A stretch of 64,000 bases of DNA. Source: Pediococcus claussenii ATCC BAA-344 (GTDB lineage: Bacteria; Bacillota; Bacilli; Lactobacillales; Lactobacillaceae). A program made the translations under genes and the position numbers. Where the stretch lies: NCBI RefSeq assembly GCF_000237995.1, contig NC_016605.1, positions 310,001-374,000 on the forward strand. The letters are read 5' to 3'. The notes under the pieces are model-generated. The model saw only the letters and a list, made by a program, of their open reading frames with translations, was not told the DNA's origin and ran no database searches. This document shows, in pieces, positions 16,186 through 25,792 of this stretch. Numbering within the stretch: position 1 is the stretch's first letter; every line of letters begins with the position of its first letter.

Positions 16186-18843
16186 TTGAAGCAATCTTTT
16201 TGGCAACAACCGACTAAGCAAGTAATGGATGAGCTTAAGACGACAAACCAGGGATTATCAACGAACGAGGCAGAAAACCGTGTTAAGCAATACGGTAAGA
16301 ATGTTTTGGAGACCAAAGGGAATACCTCGATGCTCCAAAAATTCATTGCACAGTTTAAGGACCTAATGATCATTGTATTGTTAGTTGCAGCTGTAATTTC
16401 AATTTTTGTTGGTGAAGGTGTTGATGCCATCATTATTTTATTGGTTGTTGTTTTGAATGCAGTATTTGGCGTGTTTCAGGAATCAAAGGCTGAGGAAGCG
16501 ATAGATGCACTTCAGGAACTGTCGGCTCCCCATGCAAATGTGAAAAGAGATGGCAAAGTTCAAACTATTAAAAGTGAAGACTTGGTGCCTGGAGACGTTG
16601 TTCTTTTGGAAGCAGGAGATATCGTACCTGCTGATTTACGTTTAATTGAGTCTGCATCAATAAAGATGGAAGAAGCAGCCTTGACTGGTGAATCGGTGCC
16701 CGTTAATAAGTCTGTTGATGTAATTCCAGAAGATAACCCGCCGCTTGGTGATCGTAAAAATATGGCCTTTATGAATAGTAACGTGACGTTCGGGCGTGGC
16801 GAAGGTATTGTAACTGGTACCGGTATGAAAACTGAAGTGGGACGAATTGCTGATTTGATCAACAACGCAGAGGAAACGACGACCCCTTTACAAGCAAATT
16901 TAGCAAAACTAAGTAAAACACTAACTTATTTAATTTTAGCAATTGCTGTAATTGTTTTTGTGGTTGGTTTGGCAAGAGGGCAAGAAACCCTAATTAACAT
17001 GTTCTTAACTGCTATTTCGTTGGCCGTTGCAGCTATTCCAGAAGGATTACCGGCGATTGTTACGATTACATTAGCACTTGGAACACAAAGGATGGCGAAG
17101 AGAAATGCAATAATCCGCAAATTGCCAGCTGTTGAAACACTTGGAAGTACAGAAATTATTGCGTCGGATAAGACTGGTACCCTAACCCAAAATAAGATGA
17201 CAGTTGAAAAGGTGTTCATCGATAATCAATTAAATGATGCGGGTCAGGTTAAGCCTGATGAACTAGCGGAGGATCATCGGTTATTTGATCTAATGATTCT
17301 AAATAATGATACTAAAAAAATTGATGGAGACTTAGTTGGAGATCCAACTGAAACGGCTTTAATAGCGTTTAATGATAATCATGATTATAGCTCTGATAAT
17401 GTTATTAATCGTTTAAAGCGAGTTGCAGAAGTTCCGTTTGATTCAGAACGAAAGTTAATGTCCACGGTTAATGAATTAGGTGATGGGAAATACCTATTAA
17501 CAGTTAAGGGTGCGCCAGACGAACTACTAAAACGAACAACCAAATTCGATGTTAATGGCCAAATATCGCCTATGACAGATGCAGAAATTGACTTAATTCA
17601 GGATACTAACCACCATTTGGCTACGCAGGCGATTCGAGTTCTTGGATTTGCGTACCAAATCTTGAATGAGGTTCCAAACGAACTTGAAAGTGACAAGGTT
17701 GAAAAAGATCTAGTATTTGCTGGTTTGATTGGAATGATTGATCCTGAGCGTCCAGAAGTTGCTCAAGCTGTTAAAGAGGCTCAGGAAGCCGGAATTCGTT
17801 CCTTAATGATTACGGGTGATCACCGAGATACAGCTGCTGCAATTGCTAAACGTTTGGGAATGATTACTGATGAACAAATTGATACTGCTGTAATTACTGG
17901 AGCAGAATTGGATCAGATGGACGAAACAGAATTTGCAAAAAAGGTTGATCAATTCTCAGTTTATGCTCGAGTGGCACCAGAACATAAAGTACGAATTGTG
18001 AATGCATGGCAGAAGAAGGGGAAAATTGTTGCTATGACAGGTGATGGAGTCAATGATGCTCCCTCTTTAAAACAGGCTGATATTGGCGTTGCTATGGGGA
18101 TTACAGGTACTGAGGTTTCTAAGAGTGCTAGTGATATGATTCTGGCAGATGATAACTTTTCAACAATTGTTATCGCAGTTGAAGAGGGAAGAAAAGTTTT
18201 TGCTAATATCCAGAAGGCAATTCAGTATTTATTGTCAGCTAACCTAGGTGAAGTTCTAACATTATTTGTGATGACAATGATGGGATGGGCGATCCTGGCT
18301 CCAGTTCATATTTTGTGGATAAACCTTGTTACAGATACGTTCCCAGCAATTGCGTTAGGATTAGAGCCTGCAGAAAACAATGTAATGAAACAAAAGCCAC
18401 GTGGAAAAGCAGCAAGCTTTCTTTCTGGTGGTGTAGCTGGAAATATTATTTATCAAGGGCTACTTGAAGGCTTTATTACCTTGTTTGTTTACACAATGGC
18501 ACTTACATTTCCGGCACATGCTGGTTCGGAATTAATTCATGCAGATGCGCTAACTATGGCGTTTGCAACATTAGGCTTAATTCAGTTGTTCCATGCATTT
18601 AACTCTAAGTCAATTCGTGGTTCGATCTTCTCAGCAACTACTTGGAAAAATAAATTCTTTAACTGGTCAATTCTAGCTTCTTTCTTATTATTAAGTGCTA
18701 CAATTTTTGTGCCAGGATTGAACGGTATATTCCATGTTTCATTCCTGAACTTGTTACAATGGTTAATTGTTATTGGTTCATCATTGATGATGATTGTAAT
18801 TGTTGAAATTGTGAAATTCGTCCAACGGCGAATGGGCGTTTAA
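16186..18843 (+). CDS. P-type cation ATPase (probable Mn2+ exporter, SERCA-like)
   Basis: 885-residue P2A-type pump. The catalytic marks are TGESVPV (actuator), DKTGTLTQNK (phosphorylated Asp), KGAPDELL (nucleotide domain) and TGDGVNDAPSLKQ (hinge). TM4 has AAIPEGLPAIV, the PEGL ion site of Ca2+/Mn2+ pumps. The start is TTG 16186, 8 nt after GGAGG; an ATG at 16171 would precede that ribosome site. Control by a Mn2+ riboswitch points to manganese efflux, as known for lactococcal YoaB; Ca2+ transport remains possible. It ends in a convergent gap filled with repeats. Confidence 0.93.
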   Translation: MKQSFWQQPTKQVMDELKTTNQGLSTNEAENRVKQYGKNVLETKGNTSMLQKFIAQFKDLMIIVLLVAAVISIFVGEGVDAIIILLVVVLNAVFGVFQESKAEEAIDALQELSAPHANVKRDGKVQTIKSEDLVPGDVVLLEAGDIVPADLRLIESASIKMEEAALTGESVPVNKSVDVIPEDNPPLGDRKNMAFMNSNVTFGRGEGIVTGTGMKTEVGRIADLINNAEETTTPLQANLAKLSKTLTYLILAIAVIVFVVGLARGQETLINMFLTAISLAVAAIPEGLPAIVTITLALGTQRMAKRNAIIRKLPAVETLGSTEIIASDKTGTLTQNKMTVEKVFIDNQLNDAGQVKPDELAEDHRLFDLMILNNDTKKIDGDLVGDPTETALIAFNDNHDYSSDNVINRLKRVAEVPFDSERKLMSTVNELGDGKYLLTVKGAPDELLKRTTKFDVNGQISPMTDAEIDLIQDTNHHLATQAIRVLGFAYQILNEVPNELESDKVEKDLVFAGLIGMIDPERPEVAQAVKEAQEAGIRSLMITGDHRDTAAAIAKRLGMITDEQIDTAVITGAELDQMDETEFAKKVDQFSVYARVAPEHKVRIVNAWQKKGKIVAMTGDGVNDAPSLKQADIGVAMGITGTEVSKSASDMILADDNFSTIVIAVEEGRKVFANIQKAIQYLLSANLGEVLTLFVMTMMGWAILAPVHILWINLVTDTFPAIALGLEPAENNVMKQKPRGKAASFLSGGVAGNIIYQGLLEGFITLFVYTMALTFPAHAGSELIHADALTMAFATLGLIQLFHAFNSKSIRGSIFSATTWKNKFFNWSILASFLLLSATIFVPGLNGIFHVSFLNLLQWLIVIGSSLMMIVIVEIVKFVQRRMGV

Positions 18844-18851
18844 TTAATAAT

Positions 18852-19138
18852 AGAGAGTGAAACAACCCGGGAGCTTGTGAGGATTAACAGGGAAAGGAAA
18901 TTATGACGGGTTAGGTCATGGTTTTCTTTCCAGGTTAACCGGAAGGAGCTGGGTTGAGTAACTCATTTCAAATAGAGAGTGAAACAACCCGGGAGCTTGT
19001 GAGGATTAACAGGGAAAGGAAATTATGACGGGTTAGGTCATGGTTTTCTTTCCAGGTTAACCGGAAGGAGCTGGATTGAGTAACTCATTTCAAATAGAGA
19101 GTGAAACAACCTGGAAGCTTGTGAGGATTGTTAGCTCG
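18852..19138 (+). repeat. R1 structured repeat, two exact-period copies plus a 5' fragment
   Basis: Copies start at 18852 and 18974, with a fragment at 19096; both periods are 122 bp and the two full copies are nearly identical. The central arms are GGAAAGGAAATTATGAC and GTCATGGTTTTCTTTCC around GGGTTAG, unlike the arms at 2202 but still complementary. The fragment breaks into R2 in the same way as at 2444. The array begins 9 nt after the ATPase stop. Confidence 0.85.
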
Positions 19139-19224
19139 TCTAGTGAGGTTGGTTTTGTTTCACAAAACCAGATACTCGTACACCGTCCATTCCTATGGGC
19201 AAAGTTCGCCTCATAGGAACTGGC
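19139..19224 (+). repeat. R2 hairpin repeat, single copy
   Basis: Starts with the linker CTCGTCTAGTGAGG and GGTTTTGTTTCACAAAACC, then GTCCATTCCTATGGGC facing CATAGGAACTGGC. It joins an R1 fragment on its left exactly as in the 2.4-kb array and runs straight into a terminator. Confidence 0.75.
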
Positions 19225-19228
19225 AAAT

Positions 19229-19268
19229 AAAAAGGCCAAACGATAGCAGTTTATCGTTTGGCCTTTTT
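19229..19268. terminator. Bidirectional terminator between the two P-type ATPase genes
   Basis: AAAAAGGCCAAACGATA faces TATCGTTTGGCCTTTTT around GCAGTT. It serves converging genes. A degenerate relative sits in the repeat at 40404-40440. Confidence 0.9.
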
Positions 19269-19387
19269 ATTAAGAGGAATCATAGCTTTGTTTTGCACAT
19301 TTCTATTATTTAGCTTGAAAATTAAATTTAGATTTTAGGAGTTATGTTCCAATTCTTTCACTTTACCTTATAATAATATAGATCATA

Positions 19388-22171
19388 CTACTTAGATAAA
19401 TAATTTCGAACTAATTTTTTTCTCCATTCCTCGACTAACACTAATGGGGCCGGTATACAGATCAAGAATAGCCATTCTTGCCAACCGAGTGATGCGGTAT
19501 TAAAGACGCCCTGTAAAAATGGAATATATATCAGCATGGCCAACAAGCAAATTTCAAATAGAATTCCGAGCATGACTCGATGGTTACTGAAAATACCAAT
19601 TTTAAATAGGGAAGTTATCTGTGTTCGACAATTTAAAGCAGCTCCGATCTGGCAAAATACAATTGCTGCTAATGTCATTGTTGTTGCTTCACGATAGTCT
19701 AGACCAGAGGCTGCTAATGCTTTAGCTGGCCAGCCGGTATTTAAATGGTTAACAAAGAAATACGCTCCGGATGAAATAATTGAGGCTACCAGGCCATACC
19801 AAGCAAATGCCTTCCAAATAATTGATCGATTTAGCAGGTGAGCCTTTCTTTTACGTGGTGGTTGGTCCATAATACCAGGCTCACTTCTTTCTGCTCCTAA
19901 GCCGAGCGCTGGTAACATATCAGTTCCTAAATCAACAGTTAAGATTTGCATTACTGTTAACGGTAGTGGTATTAATCCTTGTGAAAATAGAAATAGTACA
20001 GATGGTGCAGCTTCTGAAACATTGCTATTTAAAATGTAAAGTAAAAATTTTTGAATGTTACTGTAAACTGTACGTCCTTCTTCAATTGCGGCTACAATTG
20101 AAGCAAAATTATCATCAGTTAAAATCATATCAGCTGCATCCTTGGCAACGTCGGTTCCAGTTACACCCATTGCAATTCCAATATCAGCCTTCTTTAGAGC
20201 CGGCGCATCGTTAACACCATCTCCGGTTGATGCTACTACATGACCAAGACTTTGTAATGTTGTTACGACTCGATATTTTTGCTCTGGAGCGACTCTGGCA
20301 AATATAATTTCTCCCTTTAGTGCTCCAATCAATTGTTCATCGGTCATGTCTGAAAGTTCGTCTCCTGTAATAACACGGGCATCATTGCTTGTTACACCGA
20401 TTTTAACAGCAATACTTTTAGCAGTAACAGCTCCATCACCAGTTACCATAATAACTTTAATATTAGCGTTATGACATTTTTGAATAGCTTCGTAAATTTC
20501 AGGTCGCGGTGGGTCGGCCATGACGGTTGTTCCTACAAATATTAAATGTTGTTCAGTATCGTCAAGTGTCCAATCTTTGACGTTAGCGGGCATTGATGAA
20601 GTTTTAGTATTGATGGTTCGATAGGCAATTCCAAGTGATCGAAGCCCTTGTTTCGAATATTGTTCATCGGCATCCAGAGCGTTTTGTCTATCCTCGTTAG
20701 TGATCGATCGAACTTGTCCGTTATCTAAGATTGAATCACTAATTTTTAAAATACCATCTAGTGATCCTTTTACATAAATATTACGATGATTTTCATCAAT
20801 TTGATGGACAGTTGTCATTCGTTTACGATCGGAGTCAAATGGGAATTCTTTTAAACGAGGTACTTTTTTAATTTCGGCGTCAACGTTTATTCCAGCCTTT
20901 TCTGCAAGGACAATAAGCGCTGCTTCAGTTGGTGTTCCGATTATCTTAGTATTTTTACTGTCTTTTTGAGAAGCCTCAATTTTAGTATTATTATTTAGAA
21001 CGGTGATTTCCAGAAGTTGTTGTAGGTCGGAGTCATTCTTGTAATCAAATTTCTGCTGATTTAATTCGATTTTTCCGTTGTTTACATAGCCTTCACCGGT
21101 TACTGTATATTCTTTTCCGGGCAGCCACAAATGATTCACAGTCATTTGATTTTGAGTTAATGTTCCCGTTTTGTCAGAACAAATAACGGTAGTTTCTCCT
21201 AAAGTCTCAACACTGTTAAGCTCTTTAACTAAAGCATGTTTTTTAGCCATTCTTGTAACACCTTGTGCAAGTGATAATGTAACCGTTGGTAACAACCCTT
21301 CGGGAATAAACGCAACAATCATTCCTAATGCAAAAATAAATGATTTTGCCACTGGATAGTGTACAAAGAATATCGCAGCAATGAAAAATGCAATTCCAAT
21401 TGTAATTGCAATCCATGATAGTTCATGGGTTAAGCGATTTAATTCCTTTTGAAGAGGACTGGTGGTTGTTTTTTGAGCTTGTGTTAATTTAGCGATCTTT
21501 CCAAACTCGGTTTTCATACCGGTGGCAACAGCAAGCGCGGTTGCCGTTCCGCTACCAGCGATTGTACCTGCAAAAACCATATTTGCTTCGGCGAAACGTC
21601 CCTCTCCATGTTGATATTCAGATTTTTTAGACACTTGAACAGATTCACCAGTTAGGGATGACTCATCTACTTGAAATGAAGTTGCTGTTAAAATACGGGC
21701 ATCGGCCGAAATACTATTGCCAGCCTGGATGGTAAAAATATCGCCTGGAACAAGATTTTCAGAATTGATTTGCTCTGTTTCACCATTTCGAATAACTTGG
21801 GTGTAGGTAGGTAACATTTTCAAAAGTGAATCAGTAGCCTTTTGGGCTGCATGTTCTTGCCAGAAGCTAAACACACCATTAATGATATTGACGGCCCATA
21901 TTGCAATTCCGAGTTCTATCATTTGAGCAAAAATAGCTATAAAACCACTTACCCAAAGTAGAATAGCCATGAGACTTGTGAAGTTTTTAAGAAAGATTAT
22001 CCATTGTGGACGTCGCTTTCCTTTTTGAATGGTGTTCTTTCCGATTTTTTCAAGCAACAGATTGGCCTGTTCACTCGATAAACCTTTCTCAGAAGTGTCA
22101 AATTTTTGATATAGTTGTGTTACTGACATTTTGGCTATTAGTGATGTGTTATCTTTTTCGTTAGTTGACAT
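19388..22171 (-). CDS. P-type cation ATPase with a Na+/K+-type ion motif
   Basis: About 927-residue P2-type pump. It has SSLTGESVQVSKK in the actuator, SDKTGTLTQNQM at the phosphorylation site, VKGSLDGIL in the nucleotide domain and STGDGVNDAPALKKADIG at the hinge. TM4 reads AFIPEGLLPTVTLSLA, closer to the PEGLLATVT of Na+/K+-type pumps than to the PEGLPAIV of the ATPase at 16186, so the ions probably differ. Two starts are possible: ATG 22171, 9 nt from GAAGAG, or ATG 22180, which touches it; I prefer the first. It stands alone. The transported ion cannot be fixed from sequence. Confidence 0.88.
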   Translation of the reverse strand: MSTNEKDNTSLIAKMSVTQLYQKFDTSEKGLSSEQANLLLEKIGKNTIQKGKRRPQWIIFLKNFTSLMAILLWVSGFIAIFAQMIELGIAIWAVNIINGVFSFWQEHAAQKATDSLLKMLPTYTQVIRNGETEQINSENLVPGDIFTIQAGNSISADARILTATSFQVDESSLTGESVQVSKKSEYQHGEGRFAEANMVFAGTIAGSGTATALAVATGMKTEFGKIAKLTQAQKTTTSPLQKELNRLTHELSWIAITIGIAFFIAAIFFVHYPVAKSFIFALGMIVAFIPEGLLPTVTLSLAQGVTRMAKKHALVKELNSVETLGETTVICSDKTGTLTQNQMTVNHLWLPGKEYTVTGEGYVNNGKIELNQQKFDYKNDSDLQQLLEITVLNNNTKIEASQKDSKNTKIIGTPTEAALIVLAEKAGINVDAEIKKVPRLKEFPFDSDRKRMTTVHQIDENHRNIYVKGSLDGILKISDSILDNGQVRSITNEDRQNALDADEQYSKQGLRSLGIAYRTINTKTSSMPANVKDWTLDDTEQHLIFVGTTVMADPPRPEIYEAIQKCHNANIKVIMVTGDGAVTAKSIAVKIGVTSNDARVITGDELSDMTDEQLIGALKGEIIFARVAPEQKYRVVTTLQSLGHVVASTGDGVNDAPALKKADIGIAMGVTGTDVAKDAADMILTDDNFASIVAAIEEGRTVYSNIQKFLLYILNSNVSEAAPSVLFLFSQGLIPLPLTVMQILTVDLGTDMLPALGLGAERSEPGIMDQPPRKRKAHLLNRSIIWKAFAWYGLVASIISSGAYFFVNHLNTGWPAKALAASGLDYREATTMTLAAIVFCQIGAALNCRTQITSLFKIGIFSNHRVMLGILFEICLLAMLIYIPFLQGVFNTASLGWQEWLFLICIPAPLVLVEEWRKKLVRNYLSK

Positions 22172-22321
22172 AGTAATCATCTCTTCACTTTTAATTTATA
22201 CACCTATTATATTCTTTTTGTAAGCCCTTTTAAATTTTATAAAGATAACATGGTTCTTATTTTATAAAGTGAATCCTATTGATCGTTATTTGAAAAATTT
22301 ATTAATGGATCAAGTTAAAAA

Positions 22322-22364
22322 ATAAGCGACCATAACAAACCTATGGGTTTGCTATGGTCGCTTA
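22322..22364 (-). terminator. Terminator after menA-ndh
   Basis: AAGCGACCATA...AAAC and GTTT...TATGGTCGCTT form a long stem. On the minus strand it ends in a TTATTTTTT run, so it terminates the leftward menA-ndh transcript. Confidence 0.88.
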
Positions 22365-22482
22365 AGCTTATTTAAATTATAAAAATAATAATCTTAATAT
22401 TTATTAATAAAACGAAATTGATCAACCGCAAATAGGCTTACTGGTATTATTAGGAAAATCAGTTTTGATACTAAATTTTATT

Positions 22483-23691
22483 CTAATGATAAAAGTCAAA
22501 CCTACCTTTTGACATTACTTCTTTGGTGCCTCCCAATTCAAACAAAGAGCGATCCATGATACCCTTCTTAACTACTGAAGCAGGATAACCTCTGACTGGA
22601 GTTTTTCCTACTAAACCAAATGCTTGTGTGTTTCCGATGGAAGCAACTGAACCTAGTGATTTAAATTTAAAGGGACTAGTGGGCTTGTTATTTAATTGAT
22701 TTTCGATATTTTCAGCAGCCTGAGTTCCCATCGCAATTGCTATTTGGGCAGTTGTAGGGTAGGGACGCTTACTTTCTTCATCCATCACAGCAGAAACATC
22801 ACCCAGAATATATACGTTGGCAAAATCGGGATCAGTTAAATCAGCCTTTACCATGACACGACCACGACGTTGTGAGAAACCTGAATCATTCATCACATGA
22901 CTTCCGCGAACACCAGTGGTCCAAATGATGGTGTTGGCTTTTAATTCAGATGTTGTTCCAGTCTCGGCATCATCTTCATAAACTACGGTATTAGGTTTAA
23001 TTGCCTTGATTGGTTTTCCAGTTAGGAAATTAATACCCCAGCTCTTTAATTTATCAATGCCCCAACCAGCTAGTTTCTCATCAAACATGGGCAGTAGACG
23101 AGTAACTGCTTCGACGCAGTAGAGTTGGATTTCTTTAGGATCAACGCCCGCTGTTTTAGCCAATTTTGGAGTTGCTTCATGAAGAGCACCTAAAAGCTCG
23201 ATTCCAGTAAAGCCAGCCCCACATACGACAATTTTTAAATCATCAGGGTTTTTGCTTTCGCGATAGTCTTCCATGCGAGCTAAAATATGTTTCTGAACGC
23301 TTTCTGCGGAGTCAATGTTGACCATCTCAAGAGCGTTTTCTTCTACTCCGTCAATTCCAAAGGATTCTGATTCGAAGCCCAAACTAACGACTAAATAATC
23401 ATAAGATAGTTTTTTACCATCTTTAAGGGATACGTTTTTATCATCGCGATTAATATTGACCACTTCTCCTTGAATAAAGGTGGTTTTATCAGGTTTGATG
23501 ACATCCGAAATATTATATAAAATACGTTCCTTTGGTTGATTTCCTGTAGCAAGTTCGTGTAAATCAGTTGCCTCGTAGTGATAGTTGTTCTGATCAACCA
23601 AGGTAATATGAAAATCAGTATGACTCTGTTGCAAAATCTTTAGGGTACGTAGTCCTGCGTATCCTGCTCCTAAAATTAAAACTTCTGTCAT
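22483..23691 (-). CDS. ndh: Type II NADH:quinone oxidoreductase
   Basis: Single-subunit, non-pumping NADH dehydrogenase of the inner membrane face, passing electrons from NADH to menaquinone. 402 residues from ATG 23691. The FAD-binding VLILGAGYAGLRTL is at the N-terminus, the NADH-binding VVCGAGFTGIELLGAL near residue 165, and VYILGDVSAV is the second FAD contact. An ATG at 23700 is part of the AAGGAG-ATG ribosome site, so the second ATG is preferred. It follows menA by 13 nt in the same transcript. With CydAB it would complete a short respiratory chain. Confidence 0.93.
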   Translation of the reverse strand: MTEVLILGAGYAGLRTLKILQQSHTDFHITLVDQNNYHYEATDLHELATGNQPKERILYNISDVIKPDKTTFIQGEVVNINRDDKNVSLKDGKKLSYDYLVVSLGFESESFGIDGVEENALEMVNIDSAESVQKHILARMEDYRESKNPDDLKIVVCGAGFTGIELLGALHEATPKLAKTAGVDPKEIQLYCVEAVTRLLPMFDEKLAGWGIDKLKSWGINFLTGKPIKAIKPNTVVYEDDAETGTTSELKANTIIWTTGVRGSHVMNDSGFSQRRGRVMVKADLTDPDFANVYILGDVSAVMDEESKRPYPTTAQIAIAMGTQAAENIENQLNNKPTSPFKFKSLGSVASIGNTQAFGLVGKTPVRGYPASVVKKGIMDRSLFELGGTKEVMSKGRFDFYH

Positions 23692-23704
23692 ATAGAACAT
23701 CTCC

Positions 23705-24610
23705 TTAAACTATTATTACTCCTAAAATAAAACTAATGATTTGGAAAAAAGATCCAATCCCTAAGATACGAACCGAGCAAACGAAAGTTTCACGTTTGAT
23801 TTGTTTACGAGAAAATAATTGCAACTGTCGGTACACGAGCGGAATGGAAAGTAATCCTAATATTAATAATATCGGAGCCAGGTGGAAAAAGATTGCCAAG
23901 ATCATTGCAACGTAAGCAAGTATGTTATTCCATTTGAATAACTGTAATGCCTTTTTGACACCTAAATAATGCACCAATGTAAAGCGTTTTTCAATTGTGT
24001 CTTCCTCAAAATCGCAAATATTATTGGCAAGCATAACGTTTGCAATCCAAAGGGTACTAGGAAGTGAGATTAGAAATACCGAAAGTATTGAGAAAACAGT
24101 CCATGAAAAAGCGTTAACAACATTGATATATGTACATATTAATGTAATCATAAAACCCATCGTAAAACCAGCAAAAAGCTCTCCAAATGGTGATGCAGAA
24201 ATTGGCCTAGGACCAGTTGAATAAGCAATACCAACTATAAAACAGATTATGCCTAGTAATAGCAAAGTCAATCCAACTTTAAAAACAAGGTAAATTCCTA
24301 GTAGAGCTGCGGTTCCACTTGATAGAATAATATAAGCTAAAATCCACTTAGTTGAGAGGCGCTCACGACCAATAATGTTGGTTTTTTGCTTATAGTCGTG
24401 TTCAGAATGAGCTCGAAAATAATCATTATAATTATCTAATGCATCAACCGCTGTATTGAAGAGAAACATTGCAATGAAAAAAATTATGGAATTTAACATA
24501 TCCATAGTACGATAATTAAAAATGCTGTATAAAATACCAATACAAAATGGAAAGACACTTGCAGCTTTTGCTTTAAACTCAATAAGCTCTAAAAAATTAC
24601 GAATAGTCAT
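23705..24610 (-). CDS. menA: UbiA-family prenyltransferase (DHNA polyprenyltransferase)
   Basis: Membrane enzyme, about 9 segments in 301 residues, that attaches a polyprenyl tail to 1,4-dihydroxy-2-naphthoate to make demethylmenaquinone. The Mg-diphosphate motifs are visible as DALDNYNDYFRA (first) and NNICDFEEDTIEKRFT (second). ATG 24610 follows AGGGTGG. It is divergent from the prenyl diphosphate synthase gene and co-transcribed with ndh. No other men genes are here, which fits lactic acid bacteria that use external DHNA or quinone, but the rest of the genome is not visible. Confidence 0.9.
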   Translation of the reverse strand: MTIRNFLELIEFKAKAASVFPFCIGILYSIFNYRTMDMLNSIIFFIAMFLFNTAVDALDNYNDYFRAHSEHDYKQKTNIIGRERLSTKWILAYIILSSGTAALLGIYLVFKVGLTLLLLGIICFIVGIAYSTGPRPISASPFGELFAGFTMGFMITLICTYINVVNAFSWTVFSILSVFLISLPSTLWIANVMLANNICDFEEDTIEKRFTLVHYLGVKKALQLFKWNNILAYVAMILAIFFHLAPILLILGLLSIPLVYRQLQLFSRKQIKRETFVCSVRILGIGSFFQIISFILGVIIV

Positions 24611-24711
24611 ATGAATACCACCCTTTATGCTTATAATTGTAGCATCTTATAGTCCCATTGATGAAGTAATTAAGGTAAAATGAATGTGATAGAGTTAGAA
24701 AGGGAAAAATT

Positions 24712-25686
24712 ATGAATAGATTATCTTTGTATGGCTTAAATATGCAAAAACGGTTAAATAAAGTCAAAGATATTGTTGATCAACAATTAGTATTAAACAA
24801 CGAAAAAGTGGCAGACGCATTACGAGAATTGGCTGATTCCGGTGGTAAAATGGTACGTCCGGCATTATTCTTGTTTTTTGCGGATTTTGGAGACAATAAA
24901 GATGAGGATAAACTACTTAAAATTGCGGCATCTTTAGAAATTTTACATATGGCAACGTTGGTTCACGATGACGTGATTGATGATTCACCGTTGAGGCGGA
25001 GTGTTATTACGGTTCAATCTAGGTATGGTAAAGATGTTGCGGTTTATGCTGGCGATTTTTTATTTACACGTTTTTTTCAGTTGCTCATTGAAACAATGAA
25101 TGGCACTGAGTATATGGAAGTTAATGCTAATGCGATGCAAAACGTTCTTACGGGTGAATTAGATCAGATGCATAATCGATTTAATTTAAATGAAACGGTC
25201 GAAGAGTATTTAAAAGAAACAGAAGGCAAAACGGCCGAATTATTTGTTTTAGCTGCTGTTCAGGGCGCCTATTTTGGTAATGCTGATGAAAAAATACGTA
25301 AGGTTGCTCAAAAGCTTGGAAAGAAAATAGGGATTGTTTTTCAAATTTATGATGATATCTTAGATTATACGTCATCAAAAGAAGAACTTCGTAAGCCAGT
25401 TATGGAAGACCTTAGTGAGGGTGTATACACATTACCATTGCTAATTGTGTTGAAAGACCATCGGCAAAAGCTAACGGATATATTGGAAGTCAAGCGTGCA
25501 CTAACGGTTGAACAAGCCAAACAGGTTACAAAAATGGTTAATGAATTTGGTGGCGTCGCTCGAGCTAAGGAGTTGGCTAAGGAATATTCTGATGAGTCGT
25601 TAGATCTGTTGGAACAACTTCCAAAAGGAACGGCATCAAGGGAATTAAAACGGTTGGTGCAAGGGTTGGTTGATCGTAAGTTTTAA
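24712..25686 (+). CDS. Polyprenyl (heptaprenyl-type) diphosphate synthase
   Basis: 324-residue trans-isoprenyl diphosphate synthase that builds the long side chain for menaquinone. The first Asp-rich motif is HDDVIDDSPLRR and the second QIYDDILDYTSS, with GGKMVRPALFLFF for substrate binding. It resembles component II (HepT) of two-part heptaprenyl synthases, but no component I gene is adjacent, so it may act alone or with a distant partner. ATG 24712 follows GAAAGGGA. Its place opposite menA supports a quinone role rather than wall-lipid synthesis. Confidence 0.9.
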   Translation: MNRLSLYGLNMQKRLNKVKDIVDQQLVLNNEKVADALRELADSGGKMVRPALFLFFADFGDNKDEDKLLKIAASLEILHMATLVHDDVIDDSPLRRSVITVQSRYGKDVAVYAGDFLFTRFFQLLIETMNGTEYMEVNANAMQNVLTGELDQMHNRFNLNETVEEYLKETEGKTAELFVLAAVQGAYFGNADEKIRKVAQKLGKKIGIVFQIYDDILDYTSSKEELRKPVMEDLSEGVYTLPLLIVLKDHRQKLTDILEVKRALTVEQAKQVTKMVNEFGGVARAKELAKEYSDESLDLLEQLPKGTASRELKRLVQGLVDRKF

Positions 25687-25725
25687 TATCATTAAAAAAC
25701 TGGGGCATGATTTCTGAATGAAATT

Positions 25726-25775
25726 AAATAAGCAGCAATCAAAATTGATGGAATTTTGATTGCTGCTTATTTTTT
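25726..25775. terminator. Terminator after the prenyl diphosphate synthase
   Basis: AAATAAGCAGCAATCAAAAT faces ATTTTGATTGCTGCTTATTT with T runs on both strands. It equals the stem at 2916 except for one C-G pair turned to G-C. Confidence 0.88.
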
Positions 25776-25792
25776 GAGAGTTTGATGGGGAT

